Source of the DNA: Porticoccaceae bacterium UBA2002
GTDB taxonomy: Bacteria; Pseudomonadota; Gammaproteobacteria; Pseudomonadales; Porticoccaceae
NCBI GenBank assembly: GCA_002334915.1
Contig: DDCQ01000004.1
Span: 7,174 to 26,420 of the forward strand
DNA: 19,247 nt
Direction: 5' to 3'
The notes under the pieces are model-generated. The model was not told the DNA's origin and searched no databases. It saw nothing but the letters and a program-made list of their open reading frames with translations. Numbering within the stretch: the first letter of the stretch is position 1; the number at the start of each line of letters is the position of its first letter. Position numbers and translations under genes: made by a program. This document shows, one piece after another, positions 7,680-15,516 of this stretch.

Positions 7680-7712
7680 TGCCAACTACCCGTTAACAAC
7701 CAGAGCCCTGCA

Positions 7713-8093
7713 ATGGCTGAATACAGTATTTCCCAACTTTCCAAGGAGTTCGATATAACCACCAGAACCATCCGTCATTACGAGGATCTGGGTCTGCTGG
7801 CACCAGCTCGTCGGGGACAAACCAGAGTTTATAGCCCCGCCGATCGCACCAGACTGAGGCTAATTCTGCGTGGCAAACGACTGGGTTTATCTCTGGATGA
7901 CTCAAGGGAAATTATTGATATGTATGAGCCAGGCAAAACCAATGTGGATCAGCTTAAAAAACTGATCGATGCGATTCAGGCACAGAGAGTCAAGCTGAAT
8001 CAACAATTGGACGATATCAGTAAGCTGCTTAAAGATCTTAATCAGGCAGAAGTTGACTGTATTGACGCCCTTAAATCCAATGGACAAGGCTAA
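7713..8093 (+). CDS. liuR: MerR-family regulator of leucine/isovalerate degradation (LiuR)
   Basis: This 126-residue protein begins with a MerR helix-turn-helix (YSISQLSKEFDITTRTIRHY, residues 4-23) and wing (EDLGLLAPARRGQTRVYSPAD), then a DNA-binding-core helix pair to about 70 and a long dimerisation coiled coil at about 76-112. It lacks the paired C-terminal cysteines of metal-sensing MerR proteins; its single cysteine is near residue 115. That fits a metabolite-sensing type. It is the first gene of the operon, three bases before liuA, with a palindrome in its own promoter. This matches the autoregulated liuR-liuABCDE layout known in gammaproteobacteria. The likely effector is a leucine-pathway CoA intermediate, inferred from family knowledge. 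The ribosome site is weak. Confidence 0.92.
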   Translation: MAEYSISQLSKEFDITTRTIRHYEDLGLLAPARRGQTRVYSPADRTRLRLILRGKRLGLSLDDSREIIDMYEPGKTNVDQLKKLIDAIQAQRVKLNQQLDDISKLLKDLNQAEVDCIDALKSNGQG

Positions 8094-8096
8094 CCT

Positions 8097-9266
8097 ATGA
8101 ACGCTTCCTACCCCAGCTTAAATTTTAATCTCGGCACTGATATCGATATGCTTCGCGATACTGTTTTCCAATTCTGTGCCAATGAGATCGCCCCTCGCGC
8201 CAGCGAGATTGATAGCAGCAATGAGTTTCCCATGGACCTGTGGCGCAAGCTGGGTGATATGGGATTGCTCGGTATTACTGTCGACCAACAGTGCGGCGGC
8301 TCCGCCATGGGTTATCTGGCCCACTGCGTGGCCATGGAGGAAATCTCCCGGGCCTCGGCATCAGTTGCCCTGTCCTACGGCGCCCATTCCAATCTGTGCA
8401 TGAATCAGTTAGCTAAAAATGGTACTGAGGAGCAAAAGCTCAGGTATCTGCCCAAACTTTGTTCCGGCGAACATATTGGCGCACTGGCCATGAGCGAACC
8501 CAATGCTGGCTCTGATGTGGTCAGTATGAAACTCAAGGCAAAAAGGCGCGGGGACCACTATGTGCTTAATGGCAACAAGATGTGGATTACCAATGGTCCG
8601 GATGCCCATACCTATATTATCTATGCCAAGACCGATGCAGAGGCTGACTCTAAAGGCATAACGGCGTTTATTGTTGAGCGCGATTACCCTGGATTCTCCC
8701 GCCATCAAAAGCTGGATAAATTGGGTATGCGTGGCTCCAACACCTGCGAGCTGGTGTTTCAGGACTGCGAGGTTCCAGTGGAGAATATTCTCGGTGGTGA
8801 GGGCCGCGGTGTGGCGGTGCTGATGTCTGGCCTCGACTATGAGCGCACGGTGCTGTCGGGCGGCCCTGTGGGCATTATGCAGGCCTGTCTGGATGTGGTG
8901 CTGCCCTATATTCATGAGCGCAAACAGTTTGGTCAGGCAATTGGTGAGTTCCAGTTAATGCAGGGCAAAATTGCCGATATGTATGCCGATCTCAATGCAT
9001 CTCGGGCCTATTTATACGCTGTTGCTCGGGCCTGTGACCTGGGCCAGGACTCGCGCAAAGATGCCGCCGCTGTGATTTTATTTACCGCGGAGAAAGCCAC
9101 GCAAATGGCATTGCAGGCCATCCAGGCTCTGGGCGGCAATGGCTATACTAATGAATATTCCACCGGTCGATTACTGCGTGATGCCAAGCTCTATGAGATT
9201 GGCGCTGGCACCTCTGAAGTGCGGCGCATGCTGATTGGCCGCGAACTGTTTTCCGAGAGCACTTAA
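8097..9266 (+). CDS. liuA: Isovaleryl-CoA dehydrogenase
   Basis: This 389-residue FAD-dependent acyl-CoA dehydrogenase oxidises isovaleryl-CoA to 3-methylcrotonyl-CoA, passing electrons to ETF. It carries the acyl-CoA dehydrogenase signature [11 protein letters not shown] (131-141), flavin contacts at WITNGPDAH (163-171), and the C-terminal [19 protein letters not shown] segment. E249 in [13 protein letters not shown] (245-257) is the catalytic base at the position typical of isovaleryl-CoA dehydrogenases, distinguishing it from short- and medium-chain enzymes whose base lies much later. [13 protein letters not shown] (93-105) is also an isovaleryl-type block. AAGG lies eleven to eight bases before the ATG, inside the 3' end of liuR. 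Length is normal. Position directly after liuR and before liuB confirms the assignment. Confidence 0.96.
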   Translation: MNASYPSLNFNLGTDIDMLRDTVFQFCANEIAPRASEIDSSNEFPMDLWRKLGDMGLLGITVDQQCGGSAMGYLAHCVAMEEISRASASVALSYGAHSNLCMNQLAKNGTEEQKLRYLPKLCSGEHIGALAMSEPNAGSDVVSMKLKAKRRGDHYVLNGNKMWITNGPDAHTYIIYAKTDAEADSKGITAFIVERDYPGFSRHQKLDKLGMRGSNTCELVFQDCEVPVENILGGEGRGVAVLMSGLDYERTVLSGGPVGIMQACLDVVLPYIHERKQFGQAIGEFQLMQGKIADMYADLNASRAYLYAVARACDLGQDSRKDAAAVILFTAEKATQMALQAIQALGGNGYTNEYSTGRLLRDAKLYEIGAGTSEVRRMLIGRELFSEST

Positions 9267-9276
9267 GGGGCAGACT

Positions 9277-10884
9277 ATGGCAGCTATCAAGACCAAGATT
9301 AACCCCAACAGCGCAGAGTTTTCTGCCAACGCTGCAGCCATGCAGGCTCAGGTTGACGACTTGCAGGCGACTCTGGATAAAATCCGTGAGGGCGGTGGCA
9401 GCAAGGCCTGCGAGCGTCATGTTAGCCGCGGCAAGTTGCTGCCCCGGGAGCGAGTACAGGGCCTACTTGATCCGGGCTCGCCGTTCTTGGAACTCTCCGC
9501 TCTGGCGGCTCACAATGTCTATGGCGAGGATGTTCCGGCGGCAGGCATTATTACCGGTATTGGCCGGGTTAGTGGTGAGGAATGTGTGATCGTCGCCAAT
9601 GATGCCACGGTGAAAGGCGGCAGTTATTACCCCCTGACAGTGAAGAAGCATCTGCGCGCTCAGGCCATTGCCGCTGAGAATAATCTGCCCTGTATCTATC
9701 TGGTGGATTCCGGCGGTGCCAATCTGCCCCGTCAGGATGAGGTGTTCCCAGACCGGGAACATTTTGGTCGTATCTTTTTTAATCAGGCCAATATGTCGGC
9801 GCGCAATATTCCCCAAATTGCGGCGGTGATGGGGTCCTGTACAGCCGGTGGTGCCTATGTGCCGGCGATGGCGGATGAATCGATTATTGTTGTGGAGCAA
9901 GGCACTATTTTTCTCGCTGGCCCTCCTTTGGTTAAAGCTGCTACAGGTGAGGTGGTGACCGCGGAGGAATTAGGTGGTGCTGATGTGCACTGTCGAACCT
10001 CTGGTGTAGCCGATCATCTGGCTAATAATGACCACCATGCTCTGGATCTGGCCCGCAGGGCTGTGGCCCGATTGAATCGGGTTAAGCCGGTAAATGGTGA
10101 TTTAAAAGAAGCTGTTGAGCCTGCCTATAACAGTCGCGAAATCTATGGTGTAGTGCCGGCGGATTCGCGCAAATCCTATGATGTGCGGGAGGTGATTGCG
10201 CGCATTGTCGACGGTTCTGATTTTGATGAATTTAAGGCGCTCTATGGCGCCACTCTTGTGTGCGGCTTTGCCCGAATCTTTGGTTATCCGGTGGGTATTG
10301 TGGCCAATAATGGCATTCTGTTTGGCGAGTCGGCGCAGAAAGGCGCGCACTTTATTGAGCTCTGTGCCCAGCGCAAAATTCCTCTGGTGTTTTTGCAAAA
10401 TATCACTGGTTTTATGGTGGGCAAGCAGTATGAGAATGATGGTATTGCCAAGCATGGGGCAAAGATGGTGACGGCGGTAGCAACTGCCAATGTACCTAAG
10501 TTTACGGTGTTGATTGGCGGTTCTTTTGGTGCCGGTAATTACGGTATGTGTGGCCGTGCCTATGATCCCCGCTTTATGTTTATGTGGCCCAATGCGCGGA
10601 TTTCGGTGATGGGTGGCGAGCAGGCGGCTGGGGTATTGGCTCAGGTAACGCGGGATAAGTATGAGCGCGATGCTGTTGACTGGAGTGCTGAGGATGAGGC
10701 TGAGTTTAAGCAACCTATTATTGATAATTATGAGCATCAGGGGCACCCCTATTATGCGTCGGCCAGGCTTTGGGATGATGGAGTGATTGATCCGGCAGAT
10801 ACGCGGATGGTGTTGGGGCTGTCTATTTCGGCGAGTCACAATCGGGAGATTGAGGAAACTAAGTTTGGCTTGTTCCGGATGTAA
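9277..10884 (+). CDS. liuB: Methylcrotonyl-CoA carboxylase, beta (carboxyltransferase) subunit
   Basis: This 535-residue subunit transfers CO2 from carboxybiotin to 3-methylcrotonyl-CoA, giving 3-methylglutaconyl-CoA, in a complex with LiuD. The N-terminal carboxyltransferase half contains [20 protein letters not shown] (106-125), [16 protein letters not shown] (186-201) and the ELGGADVH block (231-238). The C-terminal half contains [36 protein letters not shown] and [14 protein letters not shown], as in methylcrotonyl enzymes rather than propionyl-CoA carboxylase. I chose the ATG at 9277, with AGGGG seven bases upstream and ten bases after liuA; an earlier in-frame ATG lies inside liuA without support. 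It is followed by about 240 bp of repeat DNA, an unusual break in this otherwise tightly packed operon. Confidence 0.96.
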   Translation: MAAIKTKINPNSAEFSANAAAMQAQVDDLQATLDKIREGGGSKACERHVSRGKLLPRERVQGLLDPGSPFLELSALAAHNVYGEDVPAAGIITGIGRVSGEECVIVANDATVKGGSYYPLTVKKHLRAQAIAAENNLPCIYLVDSGGANLPRQDEVFPDREHFGRIFFNQANMSARNIPQIAAVMGSCTAGGAYVPAMADESIIVVEQGTIFLAGPPLVKAATGEVVTAEELGGADVHCRTSGVADHLANNDHHALDLARRAVARLNRVKPVNGDLKEAVEPAYNSREIYGVVPADSRKSYDVREVIARIVDGSDFDEFKALYGATLVCGFARIFGYPVGIVANNGILFGESAQKGAHFIELCAQRKIPLVFLQNITGFMVGKQYENDGIAKHGAKMVTAVATANVPKFTVLIGGSFGAGNYGMCGRAYDPRFMFMWPNARISVMGGEQAAGVLAQVTRDKYERDAVDWSAEDEAEFKQPIIDNYEHQGHPYYASARLWDDGVIDPADTRMVLGLSISASHNREIEETKFGLFRM

Positions 10885-10897
10885 AATCCCCAAGCCC

Positions 10898-10939
10898 CCC
10901 GATGTCATCCTGAGGCTTCCTCCCGATGTCATCCTGAGG
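10898..10939 (+). repeat. Two tandem copies of an 18-bp motif, 24-bp period
   Basis: CCCGATGTCATCCTGAGG occurs at 10898-10915 and again, identically, at 10922-10939. The second copy continues into GAGCAAGGCGACGAAGGATCT, of which ATCCT (10931-10935) and AGGAT (10953-10957) can pair as a small stem. The first copy looks like a truncated duplicate of the start of that element. Confidence 0.8.
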
Positions 10940-10980
10940 AGCAAGGCGACGAAGGATCTCTGATCCGTTGCAGCGGACTC

Positions 10981-11080
10981 GAGTTTCTTGTTAAGTGCCG
11001 TGACACGCCGCAAGTACGTCCATGTAGGCTCCGCGTCAGCATCCCTGCTGACGAGGGTCACTGCACTTAACAAGTAACTC
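10981..11080. repeat. Large imperfect inverted repeat with nested hairpin
   Basis: The left arm at 10981-11004 and right arm at 11057-11080 are reverse complements at 22 of 24 positions (core CTTGTTAAGTGC / GCACTTAACAAG). Inside, GTCAGCATCCCTGCTGAC at 11035-11052 forms a perfect 7-bp stem with a four-base loop. The segment between the left arm and that hairpin (ACACGCCGCAAGTACGTCC and following bases) resembles an intergenic repeat I recall from other marine gammaproteobacteria. In RNA the block could form a branched structure about 100 nt long. It may be a non-autonomous mobile element (MITE- or REP-like). Confidence 0.75.
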
Positions 11081-11105
11081 AAGCCTTCGGGCTGGGCATT
11101 TTTTT
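11080..11105 (+). terminator. Possible weak intrinsic terminator between liuB and liuC
   Basis: CAAGCC, loop TTCG, then GGCTGG can form a short stem (four continuous pairs plus one beyond a mismatch) with a stable UUCG loop, followed after GCA by seven T residues at 11099-11105. This is the shape of an intrinsic terminator but the stem is short. If active it would lower liuC-D-E transcription relative to liuA-B; if it came in with the repeat it may be partly tolerated. No strong promoter is visible between it and liuC. Confidence 0.4.
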
Positions 11106-11123
11106 ATATAGGTAAAGGTGAGG

Positions 11124-11909
11124 ATGAATAGGGTAATTACTGATATTGATGATCTTGGGGTTGCTTGGGTTAGGTTAAATAATCCGGATAGGCACAATGC
11201 TTTTGATGATCAGATTATTGGGCAGCTTACTGAGGCATTTGCTGAGGTTGCAGGTAATCCTAACGTGCGGGTTATGGTGTTGGGTTCTGAGGGCAAAAGC
11301 TTTTCTGCTGGAGCTGATCTGGGGTGGATGAAGCGTATGGCTAGCTACTCCTATAAGGAGAATCTTCGTGATGCAGGTGCATTGGCGCTGATGCTTAAGA
11401 CCCTTAATTATATGCCCCAACCCACTATTGCTCGAGTACAGGGGGCAGCTTTTGGTGGGGCTGTGGGGCTGGTCAGCTGCTGTGATATGGCGGTGGCTGC
11501 CAGTGCCGCGAATTTCAGCCTGAGTGAAGTTAAGATTGGCTTGGTACCGGCTACTATCAGCCCCTATGTGATTGCGGCGATTGGGCAGCGTGCAGCGCGG
11601 CGTTACTTTGTGACTGCCGAGCGCTTCAACGCTCACAGGGCTCTGCAATTGGGTTTGGTTAATGAGGTGGTGGATGCTGAGCAGCTTGATCAGGAAGTAG
11701 ACCGCTTGGTTGAGGCTGTGCTGGCCAATGGGCCTGAGGCGGTGATAGCGGCCAAGCAGTTGGTGTTTGATGTTGCGGGTAAGCCTATTGATCAACAGCT
11801 AATCGATTCTACCTGTGAGTCCATTGCTGCTATTCGGGTGAGTGCGCAGGGTCAGGAGGGTTTGCAGGCTTTTTTGCAAAAGCGCAAACCCCATTGGTTA
11901 AAAGATTAG
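11124..11909 (+). CDS. liuC: 3-Methylglutaconyl-CoA hydratase
   Basis: This 261-residue crotonase-fold enzyme adds water to 3-methylglutaconyl-CoA to form HMG-CoA. The oxyanion-hole elements are clear: KSFSAGADLGWMKRM at 58-72 and VQGAAFGGAVGLVSCCDMAVA at 105-125. The SAGADLGWM form is typical of methylglutaconyl-CoA hydratases. I chose the ATG at 11124, with AAAGG about five bases upstream; a GTG two codons earlier (11118) is a less likely start. It lies between the repeat block and liuD, eight bases before the latter. The 5' third uses more A/T-ending codons (GAT, AAT, TTA, CTT) than liuA or liuD, visible by eye. Function is assigned from family motifs and operon position. Confidence 0.93.
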   Translation: MNRVITDIDDLGVAWVRLNNPDRHNAFDDQIIGQLTEAFAEVAGNPNVRVMVLGSEGKSFSAGADLGWMKRMASYSYKENLRDAGALALMLKTLNYMPQPTIARVQGAAFGGAVGLVSCCDMAVAASAANFSLSEVKIGLVPATISPYVIAAIGQRAARRYFVTAERFNAHRALQLGLVNEVVDAEQLDQEVDRLVEAVLANGPEAVIAAKQLVFDVAGKPIDQQLIDSTCESIAAIRVSAQGQEGLQAFLQKRKPHWLKD

Positions 11910-11917
11910 GGCCGCTT

Positions 11918-13822
11918 ATGTTTGATAAAATTTTAATTGCCAATCGTGGCGAAATTGCCTGTCGCATTATTAAGACTGCGCGGGCCATGGGTGTTGCCAC
12001 TGTGGCGGTTTACTCTGAGGCTGACCGCAATGCACTGCATGTGCAGATGGCTGATGAGTCTGTGTTTATAGGACCTTCTCCCTCCACGGAATCTTACCTG
12101 CTGGGAGATAACATCATTCAGGCAGCGTTGGAGACTGGCGCTGAGGCGATTCATCCAGGCTATGGGTTTCTGTCGGAAAATGCTGAGTTTTGTCGCCAGT
12201 GTGAGACCAATAATCTGGTCTTTATTGGACCTCCCGTTGAGTCTATTTTGGCTATGGGTTCCAAGTCTGCGGCCAAGACTATTATGGCCGATGCCGGTGT
12301 ACCTCTGGTGCCTGGTTATCATGGTGAGGATCAGTCGCCTGAACTGATTTTGCAGGCCGCCAACAATATGGGTTATCCGGTGCTGCTCAAAGCGGCGGCT
12401 GGTGGCGGCGGCAAAGGCATGCGCGCTGTGTATACCGAAGAGGAATTTGATCAGGCTCTGGAGGCAGCCAAACGCGAGGCTCGCAATAGTTTTAATGACG
12501 ATATTATGCTGGTGGAGAAGTATCTGCTTAAACCCCGGCATGTGGAAATTCAGGTTTTTTGCGATAGCCAGGGCAATGGGGTGTATCTGTTTGAACGGGA
12601 CTGCTCTGTGCAGCGCCGCCATCAGAAAGTGATCGAGGAAGCACCGGCGCCGGGGATGTCTGAGGCGCTGCGCCAGAAAATGGGTGAGGCGGCAATTAAA
12701 GCTGCCCAGGCAATCAACTATCAGGGTGCCGGTACCGTGGAGTTTTTGCTGGATGCCCAGGGCCAGTTTTACTTTATGGAGATGAACACTCGCCTGCAGG
12801 TTGAGCATCCGGTCACTGAGATGATCAGCGGTCAGGATCTGGTCGAATGGCAGCTGCGGGTTGCCAGTGGTGAACCCCTGCCCTGCTCCCAGGAACAGTT
12901 ACAGATTAATGGCCATGCCTTTGAGGCGCGGATTTATGCCGAGGATCCCGAAAATGATTTTCTGCCAGCCACTGGACGTCTCAATATCTTAAGGCCACCA
13001 CTGGAAAATGCCAATGTGCGGGTGGACACCGGTGTGGTTGAAGGCGATGAGGTAAGTATTTATTACGACCCTATGATTGCCAAGCTGGTGGTCTGGGATC
13101 TGGATCGTGATCGCGCTCTGCAGCGGTTAACAGAGGCTCTCAGCAATTATCGCATTGACGGGCTGACCACTAATATTGGTTTTCTCTACAATCTGGCAAC
13201 CAGCCAGGCGTTTAAAAATGGCGATGTGGATACCGGCTTTATCGAAGAGCATCATCAGGAAATATTTCGCCTGCGCGATACAGATACTGATTACGGGGCG
13301 CCCCTGGCCGCTGCTGCTATTAATAGCTTGCGCCAACAACAGGCGCAGGCCCGGGCCCAGCAATCCGGCGAGCCCAGCTCTCCCTGGCATCTGGTTAATC
13401 ACTGGGGGCTGCCGCCGTCGCAGCTGCAACTCAGATTACAGAATAAGGAATTGTCTCTAAGCCCGGATAGCCAAACTGATCTGACCGGCACCAAGCTGGT
13501 AGTGACTGAGTCCGGTTTTGATTTGTTTACTGCCAAGGGCTTTTTCCAGGGCTCAGAAATTGGCCCGGATTTGGGGCTGGATTCTGAGGAGGGTGCCGCC
13601 AGCAGCCTGCGCGCGCCTATGAATGGCACCCTGGTTAGCACCATGGTTGAGGTTGGTGCCAAGGTACACAAAGGCGATACCCTGCTGGTGATGGAGGCAA
13701 TGAAAATGGAGCATAGTATTGAGGCGCCCAGCGATGGTCTGGTGACGGAATTCTATTTTCAGGCTGGTGATCTGGTGGATGGTGGGGCCGAACTATTGAG
13801 CTTTGAGGGCAGTGCAGAATGA
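11918..13822 (+). CDS. liuD: Methylcrotonyl-CoA carboxylase, alpha (biotin carboxylase/biotin carrier) subunit
   Basis: This 634-residue protein carboxylates its own biotin with ATP and bicarbonate and presents it to LiuB. The biotin carboxylase domain starts FDKILIANRGEIACRII (2-18). It includes HPGYGFLSENAEF (79-91), the ATP-grasp glycine loop AAAGGGGKGMR (159-169) and EMNTRLQVEHPVTE (288-301) with R292. A linker or binding region follows to about 560, then a C-terminal carrier domain with VMEAMKMEHS, in which K596 is the biotinylation site. The ATG at 11918 has AGGG six bases upstream and follows liuC by eight bases. A longer in-frame start inside liuC is unsupported. The stop overlaps the liuE start as ATGA. 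Length is slightly below many alpha subunits but all domains are present. Confidence 0.95.
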   Translation: MFDKILIANRGEIACRIIKTARAMGVATVAVYSEADRNALHVQMADESVFIGPSPSTESYLLGDNIIQAALETGAEAIHPGYGFLSENAEFCRQCETNNLVFIGPPVESILAMGSKSAAKTIMADAGVPLVPGYHGEDQSPELILQAANNMGYPVLLKAAAGGGGKGMRAVYTEEEFDQALEAAKREARNSFNDDIMLVEKYLLKPRHVEIQVFCDSQGNGVYLFERDCSVQRRHQKVIEEAPAPGMSEALRQKMGEAAIKAAQAINYQGAGTVEFLLDAQGQFYFMEMNTRLQVEHPVTEMISGQDLVEWQLRVASGEPLPCSQEQLQINGHAFEARIYAEDPENDFLPATGRLNILRPPLENANVRVDTGVVEGDEVSIYYDPMIAKLVVWDLDRDRALQRLTEALSNYRIDGLTTNIGFLYNLATSQAFKNGDVDTGFIEEHHQEIFRLRDTDTDYGAPLAAAAINSLRQQQAQARAQQSGEPSSPWHLVNHWGLPPSQLQLRLQNKELSLSPDSQTDLTGTKLVVTESGFDLFTAKGFFQGSEIGPDLGLDSEEGAASSLRAPMNGTLVSTMVEVGAKVHKGDTLLVMEAMKMEHSIEAPSDGLVTEFYFQAGDLVDGGAELLSFEGSAE

Positions 13823-14712
13823 ATTATCCACCATCGGTAAAAATTGTCGAAGTAGGTCCCCGCGATGGTTTGCAAAATGAAAAAACCAGTCTGGATACAG
13901 AGACCAGGGTTGAGCTGATTACTCAGCTGACCAATGCTGGTCTAAGTTATATTGAGGCAGGTAGCTTTGTCAGCCCCAAATGGGTCCCGCAGATGGCGGG
14001 TAGCGATAAGGTTTTTGAACAACTGCCAGTGGATGCAGCCACCACCTACGCAGCCCTGACTCCCAATATGCAGGGGTTGGAAAGAGCCATGCAGTGCGGA
14101 GTAAAGGAGGTGGCAGTTTTTGCTGCGACCTCGCAAAGCTTTAGCCAAAAAAATATTAACTGTTCGATTGCCGAGAGTATTGAGCGCTTTAAACCCGTCG
14201 CCAGGGAAGCCCTCAGCGCCGGATTAGCCGTGCGCGGCTATATCTCCTGCGTGGTTGGCTGCCCCTATGAGGGCGAGGTAGATATTGAATCAGTTGCCCA
14301 GGTGGCACAACAGTTACTGGCCATGGGCTGCTATGAAGTTTCCCTCGGTGACACCATAGGCGTGGGCACGCCGGCCTCGATAGAAACGCTGCTCAACAGG
14401 CTGTTAAAAGATATCACTGCGGACAAACTCGCCATCCATGCCCATGACACCTATGGGCAGGCACTGGCCAATATTCTTATCGCATTGCAGCTGGGCATTA
14501 GCACTGTAGACAGCTCTGTTGCCGGCCTGGGTGGTTGCCCCTATGCTCAGGGAGCCTCGGGCAATGTGGCCACTGAAGATCTGATCTATATGCTCAATGG
14601 CCTGGGTATCAACCATGGTGTAGACCTGCCCAAACTTATCGCCGCAGGCCATTTTATTAGCCAAAAACTTAATCGCGCCAATGGTTCAAAGGTAGGAATC
14701 GCACTGCAGTAA
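13819..14712 (+). CDS. liuE: Hydroxymethylglutaryl-CoA lyase
   Basis: This 297-residue enzyme performs the last step of leucine degradation, cleaving HMG-CoA to acetyl-CoA and acetoacetate. It matches the canonical family throughout: VEVGPRDGLQNEK (10-22, R15, D16), EAGSFVSPKWVPQMAG (46-61), SQSFSQKNINCSIAES (105-120), HAHDTYGQALAN (207-218, with H207 and H209) and the full signature SVAGLGGCPYAQGASGN (233-249, with C240 and N249). Its ATG overlaps the liuD stop by four bases, with GAGGG upstream. It is the last gene of the operon. The lyase at 4595-5512 shares the catalytic residues but differs in substrate-proximal positions, so the two are probably not simple duplicates. Confidence 0.95.
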   Translation: MNYPPSVKIVEVGPRDGLQNEKTSLDTETRVELITQLTNAGLSYIEAGSFVSPKWVPQMAGSDKVFEQLPVDAATTYAALTPNMQGLERAMQCGVKEVAVFAATSQSFSQKNINCSIAESIERFKPVAREALSAGLAVRGYISCVVGCPYEGEVDIESVAQVAQQLLAMGCYEVSLGDTIGVGTPASIETLLNRLLKDITADKLAIHAHDTYGQALANILIALQLGISTVDSSVAGLGGCPYAQGASGNVATEDLIYMLNGLGINHGVDLPKLIAAGHFISQKLNRANGSKVGIALQ

Positions 14713-14754
14713 GTTATACTGCCGCCCTGATAAACCACATTCGGAGCCAATCCC

Positions 14755-15516
14755 GTGACCGCGTTTCGTCCCTGTATCGACCTGCACCAGGGTCAGGTAA
14801 AACAAATTGTCGGTGGTAGCCTCACCGACGATGGCGCGGATACCAATTTTGTCAGCACCCACAATGCCGCCTACTACGCCAAACTCTACCAGCAACATCA
14901 GCTAACCGGCGGTCATGTTATTGCCCTTGGGCCCAACAATCAGCCGCAGGTGCTTGCAGCACTTGCTGCATACCCCAGTGGACTGCAGTTTGGTGGTGGG
15001 GTCAATCTTGAAAATGCTGCCAGCTATCTGGCCGCTGGTGCTTCACATATTATTGTGACCTCCTATCTTTTTGAAAACGGCGAGTTTTCTTGGCCCCGTC
15101 TTGAGGCTATAAAAGCAGAAGTAGGTGCAGAGCGCCTGGTACTGGACCTGAGCTGCCGCAAAACTGACCAGGGTTGGATGATTGCCACTGACCGCTGGCA
15201 GACCATCACCAGTACCCCGGTCAATGCACAGACCATTGCAGCATTGGAAAACCACTGTGCAGAGTTTTTGGTTCACGCAGCGGATGTTGAAGGGCTGCAA
15301 GCGGGAATTGATACAGAGCTGGTTAAGCTGCTCGGCGAATGCTGTACAGTTCCATGCACCTATGCTGGTGGAGCCAGATCACTTGATGATCTTGCCCTAG
15401 TGGACACGCTATCCAGTGGCAGTGTGGATCTGACCATCGGCAGCGCCCTGGATATCTTTGGTGGTCAGGGCGTCAGACTCGACGACTGTATTCAATGGAA
15501 TCGTCGCGCCGACTAA
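14755..15516 (+). CDS. hisA: HisA, eukaryotic (HIS6) type phosphoribosyl-isomerase
   Basis: This 253-residue TIM barrel should isomerise ProFAR to PRFAR, the fourth step of histidine synthesis. Its sequence follows yeast HIS6 rather than usual bacterial HisA: CIDLHQGQVKQIVGGSLT (7-24), TNFVSTHNAAYYAKLYQ (30-46), GGHVIALGPNN (52-62), VLDLSCRKTDQGWM (129-142), RWQTIT (147-152), FLVHAADVEGLQAGID (171-186), YAGGARSLDDL (203-213) and the GSALDIFGG phosphate loop (229-237). D9 and D131 fit the catalytic aspartate pair. The GTG start has GGAG nine bases upstream and aligns with the yeast N-terminus. It lies 42 bp after liuE with no his genes nearby, and its stop overlaps the convergent DUF3422 stop. 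Confidence 0.9.
   Translation: MTAFRPCIDLHQGQVKQIVGGSLTDDGADTNFVSTHNAAYYAKLYQQHQLTGGHVIALGPNNQPQVLAALAAYPSGLQFGGGVNLENAASYLAAGASHIIVTSYLFENGEFSWPRLEAIKAEVGAERLVLDLSCRKTDQGWMIATDRWQTITSTPVNAQTIAALENHCAEFLVHAADVEGLQAGIDTELVKLLGECCTVPCTYAGGARSLDDLALVDTLSSGSVDLTIGSALDIFGGQGVRLDDCIQWNRRAD

Larger units (their letters stand above)
10885..11123. repeat. Interspersed-repeat insert between liuB and liuC
   Basis: This 239-bp gap has no plausible gene; an antisense frame running through it is the shadow of liuB. It holds, in order, a tandem 18-bp repeat (10898-10939), a segment resembling the widespread intergenic sequence with TCCTGAGGAGC...GCGACGAAGGATCT, a large imperfect inverted repeat (10981-11080) and a terminator-like hairpin. 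Neighbouring liu genes are 3, 10, 8 and -4 bases apart, so this block looks like insertion or accretion of mobile non-coding repeats. No transposase or clear target-site duplication is visible. Confidence 0.75.

Noticed and set aside
10102..11082. 326-codon minus-strand open frame antisense to liuB and covering the repeat block
   Set aside because: It is mostly the antisense shadow of well-supported liuB and enters non-coding repeats; no family motifs or ribosome site were seen.
10885..11123. CRISPR array or tRNA remnant in the liuB-liuC gap
   Set aside because: There are only two copies of the 18-bp repeat with a 6-bp spacer, and no cloverleaf; the structure is better explained by interspersed repeats.
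11933..12808. 291-codon minus-strand open frame antisense to liuD
   Set aside because: The plus strand encodes an intact biotin carboxylase domain; the antisense product shows only His/Arg/Leu-rich shadow composition.
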